Notes: generated by a model not told the origin, from the letters alone. 64,000 bases of DNA from G965212025 sp965212025 (GCA_965212025.1 OZ243039.1:930001-994000); one strand, 5' to 3'. Counted from the stretch's first letter, positions 7,734 through 17,266 are shown. Numbers and translations are program-made.

Positions 7734-10718
7734 TTATTCATTTTCGTCCGTTTCAACCTGTGTGTACTGTTTGGTCACCCGTGCAAAAGTGCTGCGTGGT
7801 TGCACGTCTTTTTCAGTGACAGCTTCTGTTTCCCGTGTGGCTTCCAGGTTGGCAGCGTAGGGTTCAGCGGAACCGGCCGCCGGTTCAGAAGTGCTGTGTG
7901 TTTGCGTGTCTTTTTCAGTGACAGGCTCTGTTTCCCGTGTGACTCCCAGGTTGGCAGCATGCAGTTCAGCGGGACTGGCCGCCGGTTCAAAGGTGCTGTG
8001 TGTTTGCGTGTCTTTTTCAGTGACAGGCTCTGTTTCCCGTGTGGCTTCCAGGCTGGCAACATGCAGTTCAGCGGGACTGGCTCGCCTGGGCCCGGTACCT
8101 GTCATCGTGCCAACTCTGCCCGCAGGGGCAAAGAATTTTGTTGTCCCATTATTTCGTTGCTGACCGGTTTTTCCAAAAGAAGACGCAGGTACAGGTGTGT
8201 TCCTGCTTTCTCCCGATGTCGGGCGTGACATGTTTTCCGGCCTCGGCTCAAATTGCTCCGAGCCTGTCTCATTCCGCCTTCTCTGCCGCGCAGGCTGCTG
8301 ACGTTTTCCCATGCTTGCGGATCGCTGCCACTCCATTCCTACCGGTTCATGTCTTGTTTCAGTCCTCACGGAGCTCCGTTGCGAGGCTCTCTCCGGGCGG
8401 TCATGTTGGCGCTGTGACCCATACTGTTGACCAGCTCTTATCGGTTCCTGTTGCCGTTGCGCAGGCTCATACTGTCTGCCCGCCCCCACCGGTTCACGTT
8501 GCCGGCGAGTAGATCCATACTGCCGGTTTGTCCTGAGCGGTTCCTGTTGCCGCCGTACAGGTTCGTACCGTCCATCCTCTCGCACCGGCTCTTGTTGTTC
8601 ATGCACTGCCCGGTGTTGCACTTGCGCGCCTCTGGATTGCGACGCTTCCTCACCAGGGAAGAGATTTTCTTCATAAGGTCTATTGGTTCGTCTGTTCATT
8701 TTTCTTTTGACACCGGGGTAACGCTCTGAGGCGAATTGCCTTCTGGAGTCGCCATTCTGATTTGCCTGGAAGTCATCCTGACCCTGCGAAGAACGGCGGG
8801 ATTGACTTTTTTCAGTTACCGGTGGTGAAGCAATTTCCGAACCGGAGTCATAGCGGGAGGAAAATCCCGCATTATGCCTGCCGTAAGACGAACGTGAACG
8901 ACCTCCTCTGATCGGCCGCCCGGCTGAGTCCGAAATTTGTCGCCCTCTCTCCTTGTACGTAGCCCTACTGGTTTGGTGACTGGTCGACGAGGCTCGGCCA
9001 GGAACTTGAGCACGGTCTTCCGGGGAGCTTTTTTGCTCCTTGACCGGCTTGGGTGACGAGGAGAAAAACTTGCCAAACCAGCGACCCAAAAGGCCGCCAA
9101 CTTGCTTTTCCCCGTGTGCGGAAGCTTTTATCGGGGTCACTCCCGTCTGTTCAGTCTCAGGAGCGGAAGGTTGCGTATATCTCAGTTGCGCCGGGTAGTT
9201 GCCATTCGCAGCAGGTTTTGTTTTGAAAGCCTCTGGGGATTGGTCGGTACGAAAGCCCTTGATTTCAAAGTTGGGGTTTTTCATGCCCGGAACCGGGATC
9301 ATAAACAGAGTGACTTTGTGCTGTGACTCAAGCTTATCCACCTCATTGCGCTTTTCGTTCAGAAAATACGCAGCCATTTCCACAGGCAGCTTTGCCACCA
9401 CCGACACGATCTGTTCTTGCTCGGCCTCGCGCACAATGGAACGGAACACCTCCAAAGTATTGGATTCAATGGTACGTACCCAGCCGCTTCCATCACAGTG
9501 CTGGCAAATCAGATGGCTCGACTCGCTAAGTGATGTGCGTAGTCGCTGACGTGACATTTCAAGCAGTCCAAAGCTGGAGATATTGCCAATCTGGTTCTGT
9601 GCCCGGTCGTATCTCATGGAGCGACGCATGACGTCTTCCACGGTTTCACGGTCTTTATCCGAGACCATGTCAATAAAATCAACGACGATAAGGCCGCCGG
9701 CATCCCTCAGCCTGAGTTGCAAGGCAATTTCTTTTGCTGCTTCCACATTCGTGTTCAGAGCCGTGGTTCCAATGTCAGCCCCGCGGATCGACTTGGCAGA
9801 ATTGACGTCTATGGACAGTAGCGCCTCTGTTTGGTCGAAAACAATTTTTCCGCCTTGGGGGAGGTCAGTTATCCGCTCAAAAGCGGTTCCAATTTTTGCC
9901 TCAATTTTGTAGGTGGTGAACAGCGGGGAGTCACCGTCATGCATCATGATTTTGTCGATCTGTGTAGGCATGGAAGTTTCCATGTAACGTTTCGCCTCTT
10001 CGTAGACATCCGGGTTGTCAAAAATCACTTTTTCAACATCGGATCCCATGTGATCGCGTAGCGTATGGATGACCACGTTTCCCTCACGGTAGATGAGGGA
10101 CGGCGGTTTCTCGGTTCTCGCCAGGTTGACAATGTCTTGCCACAGGTTCCTGAGGTTGTTCAGGTCCCACATCAATTCTTCTTCACCGCGTCCAATACTT
10201 GCTGTTCTTAAAATGATGCCTTCGCTGGGCTGATACTTAGTATTCGAAAAAATATCCTGCATGTGGGCACGATGGCTTTCTTTGGCATGTTTGGTGATTC
10301 GCATGCCTGACCAAGGGCTGTTCGGCATCAAAACCAGGAAACGGCCGGGGATTCTTATGTAGGTAGAAAGCAGAGCCCCTTTATTGCCAATTTCGCCTCG
10401 ATTCAGCTGTACAAGAAGCTCTTGTCCCTCTTTGACGAAGCCGCGGTTTGAGTCTTCCCCTTCAGAAGGCGACCCGATATTTTTGCTGAAGTCGCGGGCA
10501 ATTCCCTTGAACGGCAGAAAGCCATGCTTTGCCTCGCCGTAGTCAACGAAGACAGCGTTCAGTCCCCTCTCTACGCGGGCGACTGTGGCCTTGTAGATGT
10601 TTCCTTTAAGCTGCTTCCGGTGAGAGCTTTCTATGTTGAGATCTTGTAATTCCGTCCCCTGGAGGATGGCTACGCGCACCTCTTCTTTGTGCGTAGCGTT
10701 GACAAGGATATTTTTCAT
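7734..10718 (-). CDS. rne: Ribonuclease E
   Basis: 994 residues. The N-terminal half is the catalytic RNase E/G module: an S1 domain from about residue 35 (GNIYKATVARVERGLNAVF), the DNase I-like part with catalytic aspartates in LLSIDVNSAK and IVVDFIDM, and the zinc-link CQHCDGSG near residue 410. The endonuclease cuts single-stranded AU-rich RNA and scaffolds the degradosome. The C-terminal ~480 residues are low complexity, rich in Arg, Gln, Glu and Pro. They include Arg-rich runs with RQYEP/RQQEP-like repeats (about 690-800) and a final region with three 34-residue repeats (AELHVASLEATRETEPVTEK type). The length matches gammaproteobacterial RNase E, not the shorter RNase G. Confidence 0.95.
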   Translation of the reverse strand: MKNILVNATHKEEVRVAILQGTELQDLNIESSHRKQLKGNIYKATVARVERGLNAVFVDYGEAKHGFLPFKGIARDFSKNIGSPSEGEDSNRGFVKEGQELLVQLNRGEIGNKGALLSTYIRIPGRFLVLMPNSPWSGMRITKHAKESHRAHMQDIFSNTKYQPSEGIILRTASIGRGEEELMWDLNNLRNLWQDIVNLARTEKPPSLIYREGNVVIHTLRDHMGSDVEKVIFDNPDVYEEAKRYMETSMPTQIDKIMMHDGDSPLFTTYKIEAKIGTAFERITDLPQGGKIVFDQTEALLSIDVNSAKSIRGADIGTTALNTNVEAAKEIALQLRLRDAGGLIVVDFIDMVSDKDRETVEDVMRRSMRYDRAQNQIGNISSFGLLEMSRQRLRTSLSESSHLICQHCDGSGWVRTIESNTLEVFRSIVREAEQEQIVSVVAKLPVEMAAYFLNEKRNEVDKLESQHKVTLFMIPVPGMKNPNFEIKGFRTDQSPEAFKTKPAANGNYPAQLRYTQPSAPETEQTGVTPIKASAHGEKQVGGLLGRWFGKFFSSSPKPVKEQKSSPEDRAQVPGRASSTSHQTSRATYKERGRQISDSAGRPIRGGRSRSSYGRHNAGFSSRYDSGSEIASPPVTEKSQSRRSSQGQDDFQANQNGDSRRQFASERYPGVKRKMNRRTNRPYEENLFPGEEASQSRGAQVQHRAVHEQQEPVREDGRYEPVRRQQEPLRTNRQYGSTRRQREPVGAGRQYEPAQRQQEPIRAGQQYGSQRQHDRPERASQRSSVRTETRHEPVGMEWQRSASMGKRQQPARQRRRNETGSEQFEPRPENMSRPTSGESRNTPVPASSFGKTGQQRNNGTTKFFAPAGRVGTMTGTGPRRASPAELHVASLEATRETEPVTEKDTQTHSTFEPAASPAELHAANLGVTRETEPVTEKDTQTHSTSEPAAGSAEPYAANLEATRETEAVTEKDVQPRSTFARVTKQYTQVETDENE
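7760..8085 (-). repeat. ~102-bp tandem repeats in the rne tail
   Basis: Three in-frame copies, slightly diverged, encode units of the form AELHxAxLxxTRETEPVTEK followed by DTQTHSTxEPAA. They form the last ~100 residues before the C-terminal QYTQVETDENE. The unit length is a multiple of three, so copy number can change without frameshift. Confidence 0.85.
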
Positions 10719-11241
10719 TTCTATTCAATTTCCATATTCTGTTTGCACTGTGTTCAGGAACCACTAAAACCTCGGATAAAGACTTCCGCACGAACCATAA
10801 GGAAAGCGCAGCCAGCGTCGTGTCGACTTTTGTGAGACTCCGCCAAAGTGGCGCAAAGAACGCCCGTGTAATAGTAGTCACAGTGCTAAAAAAACCATAA
10901 ATTAAGCCGCCTTGATACAAAAAAAGCAGGCGACAACACAAATCGGAGCGCACCTTCACGCAATATGGCACTTGGTAGCACATAAGCCGGGGCACCCACA
11001 TAAATCGGCATCACATCGCAGATTCCCGTTCATAGTACAGCGTGGTGCCAGAGTTGGCAAGGCAAAGGACGCACCACACGGCCTTTGTCGCTTGCCTGGC
11101 GTACGGCTTTTTTGGTAGGAACCTTGCCGTTGGAGCCGCGCACGGAGCAAAGATGAGCCAGAGTTGGGGCACCCATTTTTTGCGAGACTGTCCGAAACGC
11201 CACAACACGTTCCCAGACACGCCGAGGCGCAATCCAAAGGG
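10719..11241. other. Divergent intergenic region between rne and hisE
   Basis: About 520 bases without a convincing gene on either strand. It should carry the rne promoter and leader (RNase E leaders are often long and autoregulated) and the hisE promoter at its right end. A 10-base match, CCAGAGTTGG, occurs at 11048 and 11158. I see no tRNA-like fold and no mobile element end. Confidence 0.6.
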
Positions 11242-11247
11242 TATAAT
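11242..11247 (+). promoter_or_regulatory. -10 element upstream of hisE-tatABC
   Basis: A consensus TATAAT lies 25 bases before the hisE ATG. No good -35 hexamer stands at the right distance, so the promoter call rests on the -10 and its position alone. Confidence 0.45.
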
Positions 11248-11271
11248 GCGGCGCAAGGGCTAGTCATCAAA

Positions 11272-11613
11272 ATGGGCAACACAAACATTCTTGAGCAAAT
11301 CGCGGAAGTTCTGGAAAATCGCAAGCGCGAGACACCCGACCGGTCTTATGTGGCATCGCTTTACGCACAGGGAAGCCAGGTGATTGAAGGGAAAATTCTG
11401 GAAGAAGCCCAGGAAGTCGTTGGCGCAAGCGGCGCGCAACAGGCTGAACTGGTGCACGAAATTTCCGATTTGTGGTTTCACTGCCAGGTTTTGCTCGCCT
11501 ATCGCGGCATCGACGTTCAGGCAGTGTTCCGCGAATTGGAGAAACGTTTCGGCGTGTCCGGCCATGAGGAAAAAAATCGCCGCAAGGATAACAAGGAGGC
11601 AGTTTGCCAATGA
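11272..11613 (+). CDS. hisE: Phosphoribosyl-ATP pyrophosphatase
   Basis: 113 residues of the all-alpha MazG-like NTP pyrophosphohydrolase fold; it removes pyrophosphate from PR-ATP, the second step of histidine synthesis. Diagnostic segments are SYVASLYAQG, the EExxE-type metal motif in KILEEAQEVV, and LVHEISDLWFHCQVLL. The start at MGNTN follows the -10 element closely; an open frame upstream is not conserved in character. The stop codon overlaps the tatA start (ATGA), giving the common hisE-tatA-tatB-tatC layout. The partner hisI is at 4.7-5.1 kb on the other strand. Confidence 0.93.
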   Translation: MGNTNILEQIAEVLENRKRETPDRSYVASLYAQGSQVIEGKILEEAQEVVGASGAQQAELVHEISDLWFHCQVLLAYRGIDVQAVFRELEKRFGVSGHEEKNRRKDNKEAVCQ

Positions 11614-11810
11614 GTTGGGGACCTTTACAGATTGTGGTGGTTTTGTTGATCGTGATTTTGCTCTTCGGGACGAAGAAGCTGCGCAACATGGGGGCAGACC
11701 TGGGCAGTGCCATCAAAAACTTCAAGCGTTCTGTCAGTGATACAGAAAAGGGGAATGAAGATTCCGCTAAAACGGAAGACCCCGGAGAAGATGGCAAGGG
11801 ATCCAAGTAG
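11610..11810 (+). CDS. tatA: Sec-independent translocase subunit TatA
   Basis: 66 residues: one N-terminal membrane helix (WGPLQIVVVLLIVILLFG), the FG hinge followed by TKKLRNMGADLGSAIKNFK as the amphipathic helix, and a charged acidic tail. TatA oligomers form the passage for folded proteins. ATG at 11610 overlaps the hisE stop and has AGGAGG about 10 bases upstream; a TTG two codons earlier is an alternative. Confidence 0.94.
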   Translation: MSWGPLQIVVVLLIVILLFGTKKLRNMGADLGSAIKNFKRSVSDTEKGNEDSAKTEDPGEDGKGSK

Positions 11811-11815
11811 CACCG

Positions 11816-12196
11816 ATGTTTGATATCGGGTTCTGGGAACTTACGGCTATTGTCCTGGTAGCGCTGCTGGTTCTGGGTCCGGAGCGGATGCCAGCGATGG
11901 CCGCCAGGATTGGCAGGTGGGTTGGGTACATAAAGCAGCTCAGTTACGGCTTCAGAGAGGAGATTGAAAACGAGTTGCGGGTGCAGGAAGTCAAGGACAC
12001 TGTCGGTTCGGTCAAAAAGTCCATCATGAGTCTTGAGACCGATGGAAAAGAAATGCTGAACACGATCGGCCGACAAGACCGGGAACTGCCGGAGCAGAGC
12101 GAAACGATTGAGCAGCAGATTGCTTCAGGACGTTTTGAAGCCGAAGAGCCGGCCAGCGGCAGTGATGAGAGCAATGTGGGAACGCATCCGCGGTAG
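11816..12196 (+). CDS. tatB: Sec-independent translocase subunit TatB
   Basis: 126 residues with the TatB-type N-terminus MFDIGFWELTAIVLVALLVL, the polar Glu in the helix, the GPERMP hinge and a long amphipathic and coiled-coil tail ending in an acidic stretch. With TatC it forms the receptor for twin-arginine signal peptides. It starts 5 bases after tatA and overlaps the tatC start. Confidence 0.93.
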   Translation: MFDIGFWELTAIVLVALLVLGPERMPAMAARIGRWVGYIKQLSYGFREEIENELRVQEVKDTVGSVKKSIMSLETDGKEMLNTIGRQDRELPEQSETIEQQIASGRFEAEEPASGSDESNVGTHPR

Positions 12197-12980
12197 GAAA
12201 AAGAAACCTGATCCAGGCTCTGAAACAAGCCTGGTGTCACACCTGATAGAACTTCGTGACCGCCTGATCCGGGTCTTCATGGTTACCGGCGTGGTCTTTC
12301 TGTGCCTGTTCCCTTTTGCAAACGACCTGTACGAGTACCTGGCTGCGCCGATGCTGCAACAGCTGACGCAAAAAGACACGACCATGATTGCCATCGAAGT
12401 GGCATCGCCGTTTCTGATTCCTTTCAAAATGACGCTTTTGATGGCAGTCCTGATCACGGTTCCATATATCCTGTACCAAGTTTGGTCCTTCGTCGCACCG
12501 GGGATGTATAAAAAAGAGCAACGACTCGCTCTGCCATTGCTGGTTTCCAGCACACTGCTGTTCTATCTGGGCATGTGCTTTGCCTACTACGTGGCTTTTC
12601 CGCTGATGTTCGGATTTTTCACCAGAATCTCTCCGGAAGGTGTTCGGGTCATGACGGATATAGGCATGTATTTTGACTTTGTCGCAAAGATTTTTGTGGC
12701 CTTCGGTGCGGTTTTCGAGGTTCCCGTCGCAACTTTCCTGCTGATCAGAATGGGGATGGTGAGCACCGCCAGCCTGTCACGCAAGCGTCCTTACGTGATA
12801 GTCGGGGCTTTCGTACTCGGGATGGTTCTGACGCCGCCTGACGTGGTGTCGCAGATTCTGCTCGCAATCCCGACCTGGCTACTGTTCGAAGCAGGTTTGT
12901 TTTTGGCAAAAGTGCTTAAAGCAGATTCCGGCGCCAGTGAAAACAGACCGGAAGGCACGTCAGACCATATTTCCCACTGA
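12165..12980 (+). CDS. tatC: Sec-independent translocase subunit TatC
   Basis: About 271 residues with six membrane helices. Family signatures are SHLIELRDRLIRV at the N-terminal cytoplasmic face, FLIPFKMTLLMAVLITVPYI, YQVWSFVAPGMYKKE, and VGAFVLGMVLTPPDVVSQ. It recognises the RR motif of exported folded proteins. The start is placed inside the tatB end (ATG 12165; ATG 12174 is equally possible), giving an overlap of about 30 bases. It closes the hisE-tatABC operon. Confidence 0.93.
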   Translation: MRAMWERIRGRKKKPDPGSETSLVSHLIELRDRLIRVFMVTGVVFLCLFPFANDLYEYLAAPMLQQLTQKDTTMIAIEVASPFLIPFKMTLLMAVLITVPYILYQVWSFVAPGMYKKEQRLALPLLVSSTLLFYLGMCFAYYVAFPLMFGFFTRISPEGVRVMTDIGMYFDFVAKIFVAFGAVFEVPVATFLLIRMGMVSTASLSRKRPYVIVGAFVLGMVLTPPDVVSQILLAIPTWLLFEAGLFLAKVLKADSGASENRPEGTSDHISH

Positions 12981-13063
12981 ACCAGGAGCCAGCTGATGGT
13001 GACAAGGCTGGCCGAGAAGGATAAACCACCGCCACACTGACGCACTCAGGAGCAAGAGCACAC

Positions 13064-14641
13064 ATGAAAATTGATGGCACACGGGTCGTTTTGGTGGTTC
13101 TTGATGGCTACGGGATCAGCCCCGAAGAAGAGAACAACGCCGTCTTCCTGGCAAATACGCCCAACCTGGATCGCCTGTTTTCGCGCTATCCGAACACTCA
13201 GCTTGAGGCTTCCGGGACTGCGGTTGGCTTGCCTCCCGGGCAAATTGGCAATTCCGAAGTCGGGCATATGACCATGGGCTGCGGCAGCGTGTTGGAGCAA
13301 GACCTGCTTCGCATTAACCGGGCATTGGACAACCGCAGCTTCTTCGACAACTTTGTTCTGGCTGAGGCGATCGATAAGGCGAAACAAAATTCACGCCCCG
13401 TTCATCTGCTTGGCCTGGTGTCAGACGGTGGCGTGCACTCACATATTCGACACCTCGAAGCCCTGCTCGAGTTGTGCCGTTTGCGAGGCGTTTCCCCGCT
13501 GTTGCATTTCTTCTCTGACGGGCGAGACACCCCGGCGAGAAAAGCAATCGAGTTCGCCAAACAGATTTCCGAACCCCTGCGGGCAGCCAACGGGGAATTC
13601 GCGACTCTTATGGGGCGGTTTTACGCGATGGACCGGGACAAGCGCTGGGACAGGACGAACAAGGCATGGGATGCCATAACCTTGAACCAGGGCAGGCAGG
13701 CGGGAAGCCTGGAAGAAGCCATTCAGAGCTCCTACGCGGCCGGGGAAGGAGACGAATTCATTCAGCCCGTGGTTTTACCAGCCGCAGTACCCCTGCAAGA
13801 TGGCGACAGCCTAATCGTTTTCAACTTTCGCAGTGACCGGCCCCGTCAACTCGTGTCAGCACTTTTGCCCCAAAGCTTCGACGGCTTCCACCGGAAGCGA
13901 AAGCCAGCGGTGAAAATCGCGACGATGACCGAACTTTCCAAAGTCCTCCGTTGCCCGGTGGCCTTTCAGCCATTTCCCCCCCTGACCACCCTGGCAAAAA
14001 CCATCAGCGCCGCTGGCCTGAAGCAATTTCATTGCGCAGAGACCGAGAAATACCCGCACGTGACCTTTTTCTTTAACGGCGGCGACGAGAAACCACTGCA
14101 CGGCGAAGAGCGAGAGCTGATCCCCTCACCAAAAGTGGATACTTATGACAAATGTCCGGAAATGAGCGCCCCGGAAGTAGCGCAGACCTTGATAAAAGCC
14201 ATGGCAAGGGACGACCTGTCTTTTGCAATCGTGAATTTTGCCAACGCCGACATGGTCGGGCACAGCGCGTCTCCGACCCCTACCATCCAGGCAGTGGAAG
14301 CCATTGACAAGCAAGTCGGCGACCTTTACCTGGCGGCAAAAAGATACGGCTGGACCTTGGTCATCACCTCAGATCACGGCAACTGCGATGAAATGGTTGA
14401 CCTGGAAACCGGAGAGCCAAACACCTGCCACACGGACAACCCTGTTCCATGCCTGATCGTGAATGACCCCGGACGCAGGCAGGTTCGTGCGCTCGAGCTT
14501 GCAGACGGATGTGCCATCAGCAGCATTGCGCCGACCGTTTTGGATCTGATGGGCATCAACATCCCGACAGAAATGAAAGCCCCCTCCCTCATCCTGAACC
14601 CAAAGGTACTGCGTAACAGAAAAACCACGCATGGTGCGTAA
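13064..14641 (+). CDS. gpmI: 2,3-bisphosphoglycerate-independent phosphoglycerate mutase
   Basis: 525 residues, slightly over the usual ~510. The alkaline-phosphatase-type domain starts with VVLVVLDGYGIS and has the phosphoserine nucleophile in GNSEVGH; the phosphotransferase insertion contains FSDGRDTP; metal ligands recur in FANADMVGH and ITSDHGNCDEM. It interconverts 3- and 2-phosphoglycerate in glycolysis and gluconeogenesis, using two Mn ions. It stands 83 bases after tatC with a purine-rich AGGAG before the ATG. Its 3' third is duplicated at 17.27 kb. Confidence 0.96.
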   Translation: MKIDGTRVVLVVLDGYGISPEEENNAVFLANTPNLDRLFSRYPNTQLEASGTAVGLPPGQIGNSEVGHMTMGCGSVLEQDLLRINRALDNRSFFDNFVLAEAIDKAKQNSRPVHLLGLVSDGGVHSHIRHLEALLELCRLRGVSPLLHFFSDGRDTPARKAIEFAKQISEPLRAANGEFATLMGRFYAMDRDKRWDRTNKAWDAITLNQGRQAGSLEEAIQSSYAAGEGDEFIQPVVLPAAVPLQDGDSLIVFNFRSDRPRQLVSALLPQSFDGFHRKRKPAVKIATMTELSKVLRCPVAFQPFPPLTTLAKTISAAGLKQFHCAETEKYPHVTFFFNGGDEKPLHGEERELIPSPKVDTYDKCPEMSAPEVAQTLIKAMARDDLSFAIVNFANADMVGHSASPTPTIQAVEAIDKQVGDLYLAAKRYGWTLVITSDHGNCDEMVDLETGEPNTCHTDNPVPCLIVNDPGRRQVRALELADGCAISSIAPTVLDLMGINIPTEMKAPSLILNPKVLRNRKTTHGA

Positions 14642-15057
14642 TGTAGTGCGGCAATGCCGGAAAAACCCAGGCTTTATCCAGGTAGAACCAGTGGGATTCG
14701 CACACCTTGTTCGAATTCATTCTCAGCTTGGTTCCGTATTCGTCTTATGGCGCGTGCCACAAATCACGAAGGTCATTGTGTACCTGCCAAGGCATACGTT
14801 TGTTGAGCAAAAATCCGGTGTTTCTTTTCAGCTTCCAAGGTAAGTATTGGAAGGTATACGAGCAAAAGGCGTGACCTGTGGTGAAACCACCCTGCTGTGA
14901 AACCAGTGTTGATTTTCGTCCAGTCACTTTATTTCAAGGCGATGGATAAAAGGGTATTTTTTAATTTCTGAAGACAACAACAGATAAAGCAAAGAATATG
15001 GCGAAGCAGAAAAAAGAATTACCTAGGCGTGACATTTCTGCCTTTATAGGAGCAGGT
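14642..15057. other. Leader region before the first pentapeptide gene
   Basis: Non-coding sequence after gpmI. Parts recur before the second pentapeptide gene (17787-17990) and the third (about 21105-21345). The shared text includes CAAGGCATACG, CAAAAATCCGGTG and AGATAAAGCA close to the start. No clear promoter consensus was found. Confidence 0.6.
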
Positions 15058-16638
15058 GTGAGTGGCAAACCTTTAAGCAAAGAATCGGCCAAGCAAAACA
15101 GCAATCAAAACGAAGGGAAGCAAGCTAGCCTCTCCGGTGGACTGCACCGTTCAATTTATGGTTCCGCACCAATACGTTCAGCAATGCTGTTTGTGCTGAT
15201 TTCTGCTGCCTACGTGCTTATCGTGATTGGGTCGACTACCGACATGATGCTTTTGAGGGAAGGGGAGATTATTTTGCCTTTTATCCAGGTTGGCGTTCCG
15301 GTCGTGGCATTTTACATAGGTGCTCCTCTGCTGATTTTATTTTTGCATCTTAATTTGCTTGGCAGATTAATTCTGTTGGCAAGGGATATATACAGACAGC
15401 GCGGTAATGACGATATTATGCGCAGAGACGACAAAACCCCTAAAGTCGAAGGAGTCTTCGACATGGTTTTGACCTTGTTATTTCCAACTGACCCGGAACG
15501 CCTCATGTCAGCCATGCGTGAGGCAACGCTTTCAACAGTCTTTTTAAGTATAACCTTTCTTTTACAAGTTACGGTGCCGCTACTCATTTTACTAGTACTG
15601 CAGGTGCACTTTCTCGCATATCAAGACGAGTTGATTACGCTGTCTCACCAAATAATGGTCACGATTGACCTGATTGCTCAATCTGTGTTCATGTTGAACT
15701 TTGGCAGACTTTGGATTGGTGGAAAGAAATTTCTACACATACCATGTTATTTAATTGCTTCAGCGTTGATTACCATCTTGGCTTTCTATGTTTGGGTGGT
15801 TTTCTATACTTGGGTGGTCGCTTTGGTTCTGGATGGCTATAGTGAAAATAAAAGCATAAGTGATGGAGAACGTTTTATTTTAGGGGTTGAGCGCTTTATT
15901 AATGCCCCAAATACAATTATTTCTTTACAAGATCCACCGCCCGAGATCGTTGGAGCCATAATTCAGGATGGAGGAGTCACTATCCCTGAAATACCCTGTG
16001 AGTATATTGGAGAGCTTGATTTGAGCGAACGCCATCTTCGTTATGCAAACTTCAGCGGCTCGAGATTTGAGTGCGTTAAGATGAAAGGCACACAATTGAA
16101 TGGTTCCAATCTGAGTGGTTCCAATCTGAGTGGTTCCAATCTGAGTGGGGCTAATCTGAGAGGTGCTAATCTGAGATGGGCTGATCTGAGTTTTGCTGAT
16201 CTGATCGGGGCTAATCTGAGAGGTGCTGATCTGAGTGGGGCCGATCTGACACGGTCTACTCTGATAGGGACTGTTCTGTATAGGTCGAAGATGTACGGTG
16301 CAAGGATATACGAAACTCAGCTTGGCGGTGCAAAGTTCAAGGGTACAAAGTTGTACGGTGCCAACTTTTCTGGATCTACACCGCGTGATATAAGCTTGGA
16401 TAAAGCTGATGGAGAAAGACCAGAAGAATGGGATGATGTTCTGGATAATATCAAACTTGATCTGGAACGAGAGGGCTATCCGGAGGAGGTTGTTAACGCG
16501 TGGGTGGCAAATATTGTACAAAGCGCAGCTTCAGCACTAGGTTATGTTTTGCCAACGGGTACTGATCATTGTGGCTTATACGCTGGAAAAACTGAATGGG
16601 ATTTACCTCCAGAGTGTACTGAAGTTGAGACACACTAA
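15058..16638 (+). CDS. Membrane-anchored pentapeptide-repeat protein 1
   Basis: 526 residues from GTG 15058. That start aligns with the ATG starts of the two paralogues and has AGGAG five bases upstream; an ATG 60 bases earlier has no Shine-Dalgarno. The N-terminal half has about five membrane helices (around RSAMLFVLISAAYVLIVIG, FIQVGVPVVAFYIGAPLLIL, FLLQVTVPLLILLVLQ, MVTIDLIAQSVFMLNF and LIASALITILAFYVWVV). A linker with EIPCEYIGELDLSERHLRYA leads to about 20 pentapeptides of the A(D/N)LxG type, which should fold as a right-handed quadrilateral beta-helix. The tail GTDHCGLYAG...WDLPPEC is shared with paralogue 2. The function is unknown. It lacks a ~40-residue segment present in paralogues 2 and 3 before the GERFIN motif. 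Confidence 0.8.
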   Translation: MSGKPLSKESAKQNSNQNEGKQASLSGGLHRSIYGSAPIRSAMLFVLISAAYVLIVIGSTTDMMLLREGEIILPFIQVGVPVVAFYIGAPLLILFLHLNLLGRLILLARDIYRQRGNDDIMRRDDKTPKVEGVFDMVLTLLFPTDPERLMSAMREATLSTVFLSITFLLQVTVPLLILLVLQVHFLAYQDELITLSHQIMVTIDLIAQSVFMLNFGRLWIGGKKFLHIPCYLIASALITILAFYVWVVFYTWVVALVLDGYSENKSISDGERFILGVERFINAPNTIISLQDPPPEIVGAIIQDGGVTIPEIPCEYIGELDLSERHLRYANFSGSRFECVKMKGTQLNGSNLSGSNLSGSNLSGANLRGANLRWADLSFADLIGANLRGADLSGADLTRSTLIGTVLYRSKMYGARIYETQLGGAKFKGTKLYGANFSGSTPRDISLDKADGERPEEWDDVLDNIKLDLEREGYPEEVVNAWVANIVQSAASALGYVLPTGTDHCGLYAGKTEWDLPPECTEVETH

Positions 16639-17266
16639 TAAGCAAAGGTCACTTCGTTTAGCTGAGGCGGTGGGCATAACAGGGAGACAGGCGAACGAGT
16701 CTTATATTGGGCTTACGGGTTCTTGTCTGCGTAGAGCTATGAGCCAAACATCTTGTAGGAAATGCCGGTATTTTTATATGTCTCGGGATAATCAGTACGG
16801 CTTTGCTTTTCTATACGTGTCGTGCACCTTCAGGCGATATGCTGCTACTCTCTGTCAGATAGTTTAAGCGTTTCTCTTTTCCTGGGGCGTTTACTGTCTC
16901 CCGCTCTTCTGTGGAAGCATCGCTCAGTACTATTGATTGGACACCACAAAGAGAATGGGAAACAATTTCTTTCTTATGCTAACCGTTAAGATTTTCTATC
17001 CGAATAATCACTTGCTGGCTTCCATCAAGTAGCTGTTTACTGGTTCAAAATGAAACATCCGTGGCCTAGTCTCTTTTACTTTCTGGAACGGAATGGATGC
17101 CGCAAGCAGATAACGGTTGCACCTGGCGGATTGCCTGCTGTTTGATTGTATCCAAGCCTATATGCAGTTTTGTTTCTGGGTGTGGGTCTCGGCTTGTCTG
17201 CCTGCGTTGTCCAGGTTTCTACGATGCGAGTCAGTTAGGCTACCATTGGCTGGTTTGTAGGCTTAT
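16639..17266. repeat. Trailer T1 after pentapeptide gene 1
   Basis: About 630 bases without a credible gene, clearly homologous to 20462-21105 (T2) and in part to 23252-23730 (T3). Shared islands include CAAAGGTCACTTCGTTTAGC, TGCCGGTATTTTTATATG, CAGATAGTTTAAGCGTTTCTC and GATGCCGCAAGCAGATAACG. Both strands have scattered stops. It may be decayed coding sequence or a conserved untranslated region. Confidence 0.7.

Noticed and set aside
14998..15057. ATG 14998 as the start of pentapeptide gene 1
   Set aside because: No Shine-Dalgarno, and the equivalent sequence is untranslated leader in paralogues 2 and 3. GTG 15058 has AGGAG and aligns with their starts.
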